Assembly: GCA_021442155.1 (NCBI GenBank)
Contig: CM038221.1
Location: forward strand, 26,813,906 to 26,877,905
Direction: 5' to 3'
Origin: Cymbidium sinense
Lineage: Eukaryota; Streptophyta; Magnoliopsida; Asparagales; Orchidaceae
Length of the DNA stretch: 64,000 nucleotides
Below the pieces are notes generated by a model. The model had not been told where the DNA came from. It searched no databases and saw only the letters and a list, made by a program, of their open reading frames with translations. Position numbers and translations under genes: made by a program. Shown one piece after another: positions 37,842-48,477 of this stretch (position 1 is its first letter; each line of letters begins with the position of its first letter).

Positions 37842-37953
37842 AATGTAGTACCTGTATGAAGATAGAAAATACATGTTATCTTATATCTAACTACTGAATT
37901 ATTCGAAGATAAATTCCTGTATGCTTATATGATAATTCTTGCGAATCAACTAA

Positions 37954-39790
37954 TTATGGTGGCTTAAAATCCGTAGATTTTAAATTTTTCTTTGGGTACT
38001 TAATCGCTCGGGATAAGAAATCTGTAAGAAAGTTATTCTTCCCTTTTATATGTTCGAATGTAACATTATAGCCGTTACCTTCAATAGTAGTTATAAAATT
38101 TACCCATCTCTTACTATATATTTTCTTTTCATTTTTATTTTTATAAAAATGTACAATGGCTTCACAATCTGTGCGAATTGTAAAATCTTTTTGTAAAAAT
38201 AATTTAAAAGCATGTAATGCATTAATTACTCCTAATATTTCATAATCTAATGATGTCATTGATGCTGGAAGTTGTCTAAAATTACCAGAGGCATATCTAC
38301 ATAATTTCTCTGTGTTTTGGAATGCTTCTTTATATGGTTTTATTTTTAATTCTGCTCCCCAGCCATCTTGGGAGGCATCAACTATTACTATTTTATAATC
38401 AGTTTCTAATAGAAGTGTTAATTTTGGAAGATGTTTAACTTGCTCTTTATTTTTTGGATAATTTTAACATCTTATATGTTGAAATATTTTTGTCCTGTAA
38501 TTGAGGTTTTCTTATATAAAGACTTAATTGTTTTGCCTAAATCTTTAATATAAGGTTTGGCATAATTTAATAAGCCTAAGAATTTTTGTAATTCTTTTAT
38601 ATCTTCTAATTTATCTGGGAAATCAAGGACTTTCTTTGTGATATGATCCTGTAATTCAATTTCTCCTTTACCTATTTTTTGACCAAGAAAATTAATATAT
38701 TCTTTGGCGATTTCTATTTTTTTTTTAGAAAGAATAATACCATTTGAATGCATAATTGTAATACATTCTCAACGTGTTTGTAATGTTCCTGTAAAGTATG
38801 AGATGCTACAAGAATATCATCAATGTATACTAGTACGTAATCTAGATGTCCAAATATTTTATCCATTTTTTATTGGAAAATACTAGGTGCATTTTTTAAT
38901 CCAAAGGGCATGATTAACCACTCATAGTGTCCTAATGGTGTCGTAAATGCTGTGTATGCTATAGATTCATTATCTAATTTAATTTGCCAGAATCCTGATT
39001 TATAATCAAATTTACTAAAATATTTTTTATTTTGAATTAGATTTATTAACATATTTTTATCTGGTATTTTATATCCATCTTCTTCAGTATTGTCATTTAA
39101 TCTTTTATAATTAATTACCATTCTAGCTTTTCCTCGTACTATTTCTGCATGTCCTCGTACTATAAATGCAGTTGACCTATGTTCGGATTTAGAGGGTTGG
39201 ATTAAACCTAGGTTTTTAAGTTCTATGATCTGGACCTTAAATTCTTCTTTATTTAGAGAAGAGTATTCTAACTCTTTGGTACGAATAACTAAATCTTTAT
39301 TAATAATAGGAATATTAGTTAATTCCTGGTTTTTATCCCAATGTTTTAAAGGATTTTCACCTATAATTTGTATTTCTTCAGCTAACTGAAAGAGTTTTTC
39401 TAAGGGTTTAGGGATATGATATGAGTGAATGGGTTCCTGTTTATAACAGGTGGCTAAATACGTGGCTACATCTGGGGGAGGTGTAGGTGTAGTGGATTTA
39501 GGTGTAGTCCCACCATGCTTCACAGCGTAACTCTGATTTTTATTGGTGGTAATAAGGGCAGACCGTTTACTAATAGTTAAATAATTCTTAGTAAGAGTAA
39601 TTTGTCCATCCATGCTAAGCATAAAATTTAATCCTAAAATAAATTCCTTATTTGGGGCGGAATGAACTAAGATTTTTGGTAATATATATTTTTCAGTAAG
39701 ATCTAATGTTTCATGATCTATGAAAAATTGAATTTGACTATTCATAAGACATTTATCAAATGATAAAGTATGAGTACTAACAAGGTACAT
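37954..39790 (-). pseudogene. Pararetroviral reverse transcriptase / RNase H
   Basis: On the minus strand, the end of the protease domain (FILGLNFMLSMDGQ) leads through a linker to RT. Motifs seen are ARMVINYKRLND, YFSKFDYKSGFWQIKL and HYEWLIMPFGLKNAPSIFQ. After an in-frame stop at about 38870 the catalytic YIDD follows near 38825. The frame shifts near 38755 and again between 38472 and 38259. The last part (37954-38259) is RNase H with DCEAIVHFY and GKNNFLTDFLSR. The CDYKSGFW-type block and MPFGLKNAP are typical of Caulimoviridae. The enzyme is inactive as it stands. Confidence 0.9.
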
Positions 39791-39811
39791 AGTAGTATTA
39801 GTAAGGTGAAA

Positions 39812-40243
39812 TTATGTAAATAGTTGGGGTAGTAAATTTCTAGTTATTACTGAGTTCGTACTACCACTATCGATTAAGGCTTGAACTATGATTTTCGATT
39901 TATCTTCTAATGTAATTTTTGCCATTACAGCTATTAATAATGTTGGATATGTTTTAGCTACCATAGTTTCAGTATTGCTTTGAGCTAAATCTAACTTATT
40001 GATATTGGTATAATTTGTGATATCTTCGGGGTCACTAATAGTATTAGAGGCAATAGATGATTCGGATGATTGTTTAGTATGTAAAGAAGTGCTTTTTCCT
40101 TTTAGGCATAATTTTATTTTGCGGATCTTTAATTTGATTTTTTGTTTATCTTTTTTGTAGGTTTGCATGAACTCTTGATGTTGAGTTTCTCTAATTTTAT
40201 CCCTTTCTTCAAGTTTTTCTAATCGAAATAGGATTTTATCCAT
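39812..40243 (-). pseudogene. Pararetroviral capsid C-terminus and aspartic protease start
   Basis: A lysine-rich stretch (KKDKQKIKLKIRKIKLC) lies where a basic capsid C-terminus is expected. The protease active site ALIDSGSTNSVI follows near the end of the ORF. The frame is the same as the RT ORF, separated only by a stop at 39812. The Cys-His zinc finger common in capsids of the family was not found and may be lost. Confidence 0.75.
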
Positions 40244-40783
40244 GCCTGGGTGGATTTTTTCTATCTCTAAATTAATTTTTTTCTAAGCTCTTTGCTATGT
40301 CAATAGTTTCCTTAGGTTTGATATAATCATGATGATTTTGATTATGATGTTTTTGTAATCCTACTACTTCTCCTAAATCCATAGATTGATTCATTTTAAT
40401 ATCTTCATTCATATATTGTGAATCTATTAATTTCCAATCAAATTGGTGATTTGATTTATTCTCATATGCTAACTCAAATTATATCTATCTTGTAATTCTG
40501 AATATGATGTATTCATGCTAAATACATAATCTTGTAAGTCTTCATAGGTATGAATATGACTGAAGTCAATTTCTTCCATTACCTTGATCTATCTTCTAGT
40601 TCAGATTGAATGGATTCTAAATCATCATCAGATTCATGTTTATTTTGTTTTCTATGATAATCAGAAAATCTCAGACTAATTCTCTCATCTTGATATTCAT
40701 ATGATGTACTTTCTTGTGGGATTAAAATAGATTTATCTAAAAATGAGTGTAAATTCCATTCAGTTCCTGCATGGATTTCAGAA
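40244..40783 (-). pseudogene. Pararetroviral capsid region, degraded
   Basis: It lies between movement protein and protease, with acidic phrases such as KHESDDDLESIQSELED on the minus strand and several stops. Position and acidic composition suit the capsid precursor. No firm motif was seen. Confidence 0.45.
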
Positions 40784-41471
40784 CTAAATTTCTTTCCTTC
40801 TATAGCACGAATACCTTAATTGGCTAACATTTAATTCTAATGCTTCATTATTTAGTTTGAATTTTACATTAGAGTGCTCTTGCATTTTTCTTATAAAACC
40901 AGTAGTAATTCTAAGATTTAATGATCTAGATACCATATTGTATCCTTTTGTTTTAATACCAATTTGTAAATGTCGCATACATTCTTTAGTATCCATGATA
41001 AAGTTTGGAATAAAATAAATGATAGCACCATTATCATTCATATCTATTTTGAATGACCCTATAATTGATTTGGCTAAATCATTCCACCTATTATCAAAGA
41101 GGATAACTAAGGTTTTAGTTCCTAAATTTTTTCGGTGTAATCCCTTGATTCCTAACATTACTAAGCCAATATGCATTTGTGACATTTTTTGCTGTCTAAT
41201 CTGTTCCCAATTTGATTTTAAGATTATAGGTAAACTCATTTGATCAATATCTGATACACCACTAATTTTTTTGTTCAGATAATGTTTGTATGATTGAAGA
41301 TTTTGATAATAACGAGGTATCATACATTTTCTTTTTAATACTAATTAAATTTAATTTTCCATTATTAAATCTATCTAATTGTGATTCAATATCAACAATT
41401 TCTGATATTTTCCTATCTAATGTTGGAGATTTCTTTTTAAATAATGTTAATGGACCTTGATTACTTACCAT
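40784..41471 (-). pseudogene. Pararetroviral movement protein, frameshifted
   Basis: The minus-strand product resembles 30K-superfamily movement proteins. It has MHIGLVMLGIKGLHRKNLG, then VILFDNRW, GSFKIDMNDNGAIIYFIPNF and LQIGIKTKGY. The start (MVSNQGPLTLFKKK) is in another frame, and the two join through a frameshift near 41290-41320. Such proteins form tubules or widen plasmodesmata for cell-to-cell movement. This copy is broken. Confidence 0.75.
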
Positions 41472-41785
41472 ACTTTATAATTTATTAACTTTTTATAGGG
41501 AGTTATTTCTTTACCTGTACTAATTCTTTTTGAAAGTGTTTTTAAATCACTTTGTGTAGCTATGCCTACAGTCCTATCTTCAAGAAGTTTAAGTTTCTCT
41601 TCTACCAATAATGTTTTCTGATATAATTCTAATAGGAGGATTGTTTGGAAATTTAACATTTTTGGATATGTTTGATCACTTCCTTGAAGTCCTATATAAT
41701 TTGTTAATCCTATTGAATTATCATGGTATTTTCTTGCTTCTTGTAAAGCTTCTTTATAGATCTATATTTCCTCAAATTTACTCAT
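41465..41785 (-). pseudogene. Pararetroviral small ORF II-like (badna/tungro ORF1-type)
   Basis: A frame of about 106 codons from ATG 41785, with one early stop. The phrases YKEALQEARKYHDNSIGL and LQGSDQTYPK recall the small coiled-coil protein ahead of the polyprotein in badnaviruses. The C-terminal half (QKTLLVEEKLKLLEDR) is predicted coiled coil. Its end overlaps the start of the polyprotein ORF, a common arrangement in this family. Confidence 0.55.
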
Positions 41786-41852
41786 GTCATAAGGATCTTT
41801 CTAATTTCTATTAATAGGGTTTCTACCTCTATTAATTTATTATTAGCTTTTT

Positions 41853-42200
41853 CTACCAGTAGGTGAGGTTCTTTAATTTTTTTAAGATTTTGGTATTTTG
41901 ATCTTTAATATAATCTAAATTACCTTCGGGAATTAAGGTTTTTAATTCTCCTAATATTTTGGTAGATTTTTCTAAAATTTTATAGACCTTGTCTTCATGG
42001 ACTTTTAATGATTCAGCTAATTGTAAATAAATATCAATAATAGTATTCAACATTGTGTGATCTGGATTATGACTATGAAACTCATGAGGAAAGCCTTTAG
42101 AAAAGAGACAGATGAATTTATGATTTTCTACTGTAATTATATTACGATTTTTTGAACCTAATTCTAAATTTAACCAATCTATTGTATATGTTGATTCCAT
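41853..42200 (-). CDS. Pararetroviral small ORF I-like, intact (115 aa)
   Basis: The first complete ORF after the primer-site array, starting MESTYTIDWLNLELGSKNRN. The C-terminal half is lysine- and leucine-rich (KVYKILEKSTKILGELKTLI) and helix-prone. It is open without breaks but has no known function that I can see. It may be a small virion-associated or leader-proximal protein. It is part of the fossil virus and has no evidence of expression. Confidence 0.55.
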   Translation of the reverse strand: MESTYTIDWLNLELGSKNRNIITVENHKFICLFSKGFPHEFHSHNPDHTMLNTIIDIYLQLAESLKVHEDKVYKILEKSTKILGELKTLIPEGNLDYIKDQNTKILKKLKNLTYW

Positions 42201-42280
42201 ATTTTATTGATGGAGTTTTGTGGTTAGATTTCTAAAATTCTGAATTTTATTATTTTTACCTATAGTGTCTAGGATGAACT

Positions 42281-42492
42281 GCTCTGATACCATTCAGTAT
42301 CAGATATTTTATTATTCTTAATTTTGTCCACAGGACTCATACTAATGCTCTGATACCATTTGGTATCAGATATTTTATTATTTTTAATTTTGTCCACAGG
42401 ACTCATACTAATGCTCTGATACCATTCGGTATCAGATATTTTATTATTCTTAATTTTGTCCACAGGACTCATACTAATGCTCTGATACCATT
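42281..42492 (-). repeat. Four Met-tRNA primer-binding sites at 66-bp spacing
   Basis: On the minus strand TGGTATCAGAGCA, the initiator-tRNA-Met primer site of Caulimoviridae, occurs four times. Its edges on the plus strand end at 42294, 42360, 42426 and 42492, exactly 66 bases apart. Each internal copy is preceded by its inverted partner (CTGATACC-GAA-TGGTATCAG). The unit is 22 codons, so a 91-codon frame across the array (42269-42544) shows 22-residue repeats. That frame is probably a by-product. Confidence 0.92.
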
Positions 42493-42500
42493 TCACGGTG

Positions 42501-42514
42501 TGTGCGGGTTTCTT
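42501..42514. other. Right copy of the 14-bp repeat flanking the viral insertion
   Basis: TGTGCGGGTTTCTT, identical to 34831-34844. Viral sequence ends ten bases outside the first primer site (CACCGTGAAA, then TGGTATCAG, on the minus strand). Confidence 0.75.
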
Positions 42515-42949
42515 GTTGCTACAAGAAATAAAAGGGAGTGGCATACCAAGCTTGTGAAAGCGTTATGGGCTTACCCTACCACTTACAAAAGTCCTACAAA
42601 GTCTACTTTCTATGCACTGGTGTTTAGGGTTGAAGCAGTTTTGCCACTCGAAGTTGAACTGCCTTCACTCCGAGTAGCCATTCAACAAGATCTTACCCAA
42701 GATGAGAATGCCTGTCTATGGATGGAAGAGCTTGATGCACTTTATGAAGTTAGGCTCCAAGCTCAGCAAAATCTTGAAGTCTATCGAGCAAGAATGTCCA
42801 AAGCATTCGATCATACAGTACATCCTCGAGCTTTCCAGGAAGGGGAATTAGTCTTGGTGCTAAGAAGACCAATCATCCCTCACTGCAAAATTGGCGATAA
42901 ATTTGAACCTAATTGGGAGGGACCCTTCATCATTGAAAAGGTATATTAA
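42515..42949 (+). pseudogene. Integrase of the Ogre-like element, 3' part
   Basis: It resumes the interrupted integrase with RNKREWHTKLVKALWAYPTT, then FRVEAVLPLEVELPS and the C-terminal GPFIIEKVY. This is the usual end of Tat integrases (core end, then a basic GKLxxxWxGPY-type region, here FEPNWEGPF). A stop follows at 42947-42949, with remnant sequence to about 43035. Confidence 0.88.
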
Positions 42950-45216
42950 GGGGGAGTCTACTAGCTCATTGACTTCAAAGTTGAAAGACCAATGCCGCCA
43001 ATCAATGATCGGTATTTAAAGAAATATTACACATGAAAGTGTAATTGGATAAATCCTACACTTGAAAGTTTCATTGCTAATCACATGTGTAAATTTTCAT
43101 TGGAAATTCTCTTGTAACACAAGAATGTATTTCCAAAATAAAATAAAAATCCCCTGTTAGACAGGGGGCATTTTTTTAAAGTTTTATAGTAAAGTGTCAG
43201 GCATTCCTGTTAGACAGGAGGTCTTCCTTTCTCTTCGGGATGAACATCGTGCCTAGTGCCGAGATCCCTATATGCATATTCAAAACTATGCATTCAAATC
43301 CTCAAATTTAAAAGTCTTATTGACCAAAGAAGAAAATTTTCAAGTCTGCAAACTTCAACAAACCAAGTTGAAAATACATCTTTCATCCCACATCAAATCT
43401 AAAGGCTTGAGTTGGTGTATAAGGTCGGACTCAACACGCCCAAATACAGTCGAGTCGCTGACAGATTTGCCTACTCAACACGCCACAAAGGCCGCAGTAA
43501 GAGATTTCCATCTCGTTAGCTCAAGGAAAAAATCCTTCATCAAGTGCTCAAGTCCACTCAAGTGGGTGTATAAGGTCGGACTCAACACGCCAAAATACAG
43601 CCGAGTCGCTGACAGATCTACTTACTCAACATGCCACAAAGTCCGTAGTAAGGGATCCTCCTACTTTGTTAGTTCAAAGACAAGAGCATCCACATCCCCA
43701 AATCTCTCCAACTTGGTGAGTTCAAGTGACCCAGACAGGGAGATTATCCCTATTGGTCGTAAGGCCATTTCTCAAAATTCTACAATAAAAAAAAATCTTG
43801 ACTCAAGAAGGCACTAAGATGAGTTTGGAATCAAATACAAATGTGAAATCTCAGCTCCTTCAATAAGTCTATTAAAGAAAAAAAGTAAAGACTGAAGGAA
43901 ATTCTTCTTCGGTAAGTCCAATCAAGCAAAAAGCAGAGGACCGAAGAAGCCATCCCAATGTTCATACAAAGCTAAAAGCTAAACTAAGGGAGTTCTTGTC
44001 ATCAAGATGTCTATTACATGTGCAAAGCACAGGACTGATGACTTCTTGCCATTGATCCAATACAGGCTCTGAAAGCTAGGTCGTCGGCATGTATTCTTCT
44101 ACAAGCCCATAAAAGCTGAAATCTAGGGAAGAAGATAATTTTGTATCGCCTGACAAATCTCTAAGATAATTCAGGACTTTCCCCCATCAAATCCATCAAG
44201 GCACGAAGCTAAGACAAAAGGAGGCACAAGATACGAATCTTGAGATGAAACCTTCAACAAGTCCGTCAAAACATGAAGCATAGGACTGAAGATATTCTCA
44301 TCTCATCAACTCCATCAAGTCCACCAAGGCACAAAGCCAGGACAGGAGGAAAAATATAAATCCCAAATCTTGAGATGAAACCTTCAACAAGTTCTTCAAA
44401 GCATGAAGCATAGGACTGAAGAAATTCTCATCTCATCAACTCCATCAAGTCCGCCAAGGCACAAGCCCAGGACAGAAGGAAAATACAAATTTCAAATCTT
44501 GAGATGAAATCTTCAAAAAGTCCATCAAAGCATAAAGCATAGGACCGAAGACATTCTCATCTCACCGACTCCATCAAGTCCACTAAGGCACAAAGCTAGG
44601 ATAGGATAAAAATACAAATCCTAAAGTTCGAGATGAAATCTTCAATAAGTCCGTCAAAGCACAAAGCAAAGGACCGAAGATATTCTCATCTCATCAACTC
44701 CATCAAGTTCGCTAAGGCATGAAGCCAGGATAGGAGGAAAATATAAATTTCAAACTCTTAGGAGGAAGTCTTTAACAAGTCCGTCAAAGCACAAAGCCAA
44801 AGACCGAAGACATTCCAAATTCTCTTGCCAAGTTGATGATGACAAGTTAAAGCATCTCCTTTGTCTAGTCCATTAAGCACAAAGCATTGGACTAATAACA
44901 ACAAATACCAGTTCAATGAGCTATTACAGTTAAACCGATGAAATCCAAGTGCTTGCCCAACCTGAGAATTATACTCACTTCTATCAGAGGGCAACGATCA
45001 GGTATTATTAAAAGTTGTTGAAATTACAACTTCAGCATGACATCTAAGCAAATCTCTTCGAGATCCGCTAGGTCAACTTACGTACAACAAACACGGTTCA
45101 CTCCATGCGTGCACCATGTTTATTGGGAGGCATTCTCATCTCACCGACTCCATCAAGTCCACTAAGGCACAAAGCTAGGACAGGAGAAAAGCTACGGGCG
45201 CTCCTGAGCGCGCGGC
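42950..45216 (+). repeat. 3' untranslated region of the Ogre element with two tandem arrays
   Basis: A 151-bp unit (GGTGTATAAGGTCGGACTCA) occurs twice at about 43411-43680. A ~130-bp unit (TTGAGATGAAACCTTCAACA, then CTCATCTCATCAACTCCATC and AAAGCCAGGACAGGAGG) occurs about five times at 44160-44830. A stray partial unit lies at 45128-45190. Such arrays between pol and the 3' LTR are typical of Ogre/Tat elements and can seed satellite DNA. The short ORFs here are not genes. A purine tract (AGGAGAAAAG at 45182-45191) lies 26 bases before the presumed LTR start. Confidence 0.85.
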
Positions 45217-45449
45217 TGTGCGGGTGAGCACGAGGCCCCGTGGGCGAGCCGATGAGGGTATTTTCATCATTTTTGTCCATTTCTCACAGTTTTCTATGAT
45301 TTTGAGCGATTTTAAGCTATTTTTCTTGAATTTTTGACCTTTTTGCCCCTACAGGGGGTTTATAAAAACCCCCTAGGGCCAAGGGAGAAGGCACACTTCT
45401 CATGTGCTCTAGTGCTTCTCTTCTTCTTGAGTGAAGATCGTTTAGAGGC

Positions 45450-45830
45450 GATCAAGACCCGTAGTTCATACGGCAAGGCTCCAATTTTTCCTCGAAAGAG
45501 GTGTCAACTGACCTCGTCGGACCAACCAAGTTCGGAGGCGATCAAGACCTGTAGTTCATACGGTAAGGCTCCAGTTTTCCCTCGAAAGAGGTGTCAACTA
45601 ACCTCGTCGAACCGACTGGGTTTGGAGGCGATCAAGACCAGTAGTTCATACGGCAAGGCTCCAATTTTCTCTCAAAAGAGATGTCAACTGACCTCATCGG
45701 ACCGACCAGATTTAGAGGCAATCAAGACCCATAGTTCATACAGTAAGGCTCTAATTTTCCCTCGAAAGAGGTGTTAACTGACCTCGTCTGACCGACCTAG
45801 TTTTGAGGCGATCAAGACCCATAGTGAGAA
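45450..45830 (+). repeat. 90-bp tandem array in the 3' LTR (4+ units)
   Basis: GATCAAGACC starts at 45450, 45540, 45630, 45720 and 45810: exact 90-base periods. The period is a multiple of three, so a 147-codon ORF with 30-residue repeats (IKT.SSYGKAP.FPRKRC) spans the array. The matching region of the other LTR is not open throughout. Confidence 0.92.
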
Positions 45831-45851
45831 ATTGGATTTCTTGAAACTTCA

Positions 45852-46359
45852 ATGGATGGTTCAATGGCTGATAATTGCCAAGATGGTAGGGAAGCGATAA
45901 TTAGGAGCGGTCATTTGAACGACTCAGAAAGTTTGGTAGGTAATTTTAGAGCATCATTGGGGATGAATAGTTTCTCTTTCTTTCATCTTTTTTTTTTGAT
46001 CTCACATGTATGCATATCCTTTTCGTCAGATCGTAGGCGAAAAATTCTAGCCCAAGCTATCCGTGAGCGGCAGAGTCAGAAAAGGGTATGCCCAAGTATT
46101 GGGGTGAGTGAGTAGCTTCATAAAATTCTCAAATTTTTATTATTTATCTCCATCTTTACTTATTCATTATGTATTTTCACAGGGTGACGGCCGTAAGAAA
46201 ACCCATAGCGTGGTAGCTACAGATGATATACCATCCTTTATCACAGCTGATAGTTTAATGGTGTTCCGTAGAAAATTTCATTTCTCTAATGAGTTGGTGG
46301 CTATTATTGTCAAAAGGTCTATCTTGACATACAACTATGTGTCACCTGAAATTAAATAA
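45852..46359 (+). CDS. Putative three-exon ORF inside the Ogre LTR (112 aa)
   Basis: Exon 1 is 45852-45939 (MDGSMADNCQDGREAII...). The intron 45940-46030 has GTAATT and TCGTCAG edges. Exon 2 is 46031-46104 (RRRKILAQAIRERQ). The intron 46105-46182 has GTGAGT and TTTTCACAG edges. Exon 3 is 46183-46359 (GDGRKKTHSVVATDD...). Phases fit (88, 74 and 177 bases) and the spliced frame is open. The exon 3 phrase FITADSLMVFRRKFH recalls the start of the gypsy-type 'putative transposase' family (PF04195-like) carried by Tat elements. Splicing and function are inference. The copy in the other LTR is broken. Confidence 0.45.
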
Positions 46360-48477
46360 ATAAAGTAGGGTTTAAAACCCCCCTAATCGTGATCGAAATC
46401 GATTAAATTACTTCAATTTGAAAATTCAACTTTGTAATGCGCTTGAAATATCAAAATTAATTGAATAAAAAGTATTGAATCAATTAATGACCAATTAAAT
46501 AATGAAAATTATTTTTTAATGAAATTATGCGCATATCGAAGTCAGGAAGCCCCGACGATGACCAAACAACTTCTGTTCGTGAATTTGATCATGTCGTCGT
46601 CGTCGAAACATCAAAATCTATCAAACGACACTTCCTTCGATTGATTCGGCAAAGTGTGCACAAACATCGATCAATTCGAACGCGATATCGTACAATTTAA
46701 ACTAATTTCACTTCAACTGTCGTCGACGTTGCCTAAATGACCTCCGATCGCAAAATCGATCGCACTGTTGTGTTCGGTACAATAGAAACAACTAAAATTA
46801 ATACCCATATTGTTATGATTTATTACATAAAATAAATTCCTCAAAATTGACGCAAAAATGATATTAGTGAATAACTAAAGTGATTAACGGCTGCCTAATC
46901 CCTCTTAATTTCCTCCCCTCTAATTCTTATCCTAAATCGGTCTCCCAACTCACCCAATTAAAAGATGTGGTCGGCCCTAAAGGCCGAAAGGAATGCTCTC
47001 GGTATCACTCCTCTCACACGACTCTCGTACAGCACCCTGTATGGCGATTCTTTCTCCCTCTCCTTTGCTGCATTCAGCCTCCTCTCTCTCACGATTCTTC
47101 CTTCCTCTCTTCCATCCGTCACGCACAGCGAAGAATCTGAACAGAACCGTGAACCCTAGCCAACCCGGTTCCTTTGCTTAAGCCAACCGAAACCCTTCTC
47201 CTCCCTTTTCTTAGCATTCGATACTTCCAGGTCATCTCTTTTTAATCCTAAGCTTATTTCCATATGTTTGGGTATTTTGGAAGTTAGGGTTTTATTACAT
47301 ATGCCATATCTTATGCTTGAATGATGTTGAAATATTTTCCCTTAAAAGATTTGGGATGATGTATGGCCCAAATCCCATTTTTCTTGATATTTTCTCTTGA
47401 CTATAGACACCAACATTTTTATTGTTGCTGGAAATGACCTCTTCATAGCAAAGTTTATGCTGGTTATTCTTCTATTATGAGTTTAAAGTTGAAATCTAAA
47501 TCTTATAATGGATTTTAAGATAGTGTATGGCTCAAATCCTAAGCTATGTGCAAGCTTCCTTCCTATTTTCATATTAATTTGCTGCTTAATGGATATGATG
47601 CTTACTGATATTTTTTTTTATCTAAGGGAAATCATATTAGTTTGCTATTTAATAGATATGATGCTTGCTGGAAATGTTTTTTATTTGAGCTAGAATATGG
47701 AAATGTGATAAGGAAGGATGTATGACCTAAATATCATACTATTTGTTATTCTCCTAGGAATCTCATGCTTCTAGCTTGCTTCAATTGGTTTTCTATGAAG
47801 GGAATTATACATATATCATGCCTGTTTTATATACAAATCGAAATCTGAAATTAAAAAAGAGGGGTTTTCAAATATTGCATGGCTCAAAGCCTAGGCTCTA
47901 ATGCCATGTTGCTTACTGTTTCCTATGGATTTCATTCATTTAGTCTCTTTCACATGCTTAGGTTGAAATCTGAAATTAAAAAGAGGGATTTTCAAGTATT
48001 ACATGGTTTGAATCCTAGGCCCTAATGTCATGTTGCTTGTTGTTTCCCATGGATATCTATGCTTTTATCTTGCTGAAAATAATTTCTGCATGGGGTAGAA
48101 AATGGAATTCCTAAGCTAAATGAAAGTATTTCTTATCCTTAACCCTATGTTCTTATCACTTGGAGGAAGTAATGTTTGCTGAAATTGTCTTTCTTACCTA
48201 CAAAAAAAAATGATGAAATCTGAAATTTAAAAGCATAGAAGGGCTTGGGTGTTGTAAAACTCCAAAATTTGAAATTCTAAACTCTGAAATTATTTGCTTT
48301 CCTTTATGGGTTTCATTCTTGTTACTTTGCTTAAATCAATTCTTGATGATACATTATGCAAAATCTTGTGAAAGGAAGAAATGAATGATTAGCTTTTGAG
48401 CTTAGTCCCTACTTGTATACTTGTCTATTTCTATCACTTAATATCTTATTAACAGGGAAATTTGTTATGCTATGCTA
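46360..48477 (+). other. 3' LTR interior without a recognisable gene
   Basis: It parallels 20309-22465 of the other LTR, including the CT-rich leader-like block (about 46990-47230) and diverged 'CATGGCTCAAA' phrases. Confidence 0.5.

Larger units (their letters stand above)
34845..42500 (-). mobile_element. Endogenous pararetrovirus (Caulimoviridae), near full length
   Basis: A 7656-bp block on the minus strand. It holds a Met-tRNA primer site, two small ORFs, a polyprotein with movement protein, capsid region, aspartic protease and RT/RNase H, a further ORF of about 397 codons, and an intergenic region with a TATA box. Length and order match one unit of a circular plant pararetrovirus genome. 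The two small 5' ORFs and the late ORF after the polyprotein recall tungro- and badnavirus layouts, but the genus is unresolved. No integrase is present, as expected for the family. Several stops and frameshifts make it an inactive fossil. Confidence 0.9.

Noticed and set aside
42281..42492. CRISPR-like array
   Set aside because: Regular spacing, but the whole unit is repeated without unique spacers, and the locus is a plant viral primer site.
42269..42544. 91-codon ORF with 22-residue repeats over the viral primer-site array
   Set aside because: The repeat is explained by the 66-bp primer-site units and part of it lies in the flanking integrase. No sign of a real protein.
45334..45777. 147-codon ORF with 30-residue repeats in the 3' LTR
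   Set aside because: It arises because the 90-bp array is a multiple of three. The other LTR does not keep the frame.
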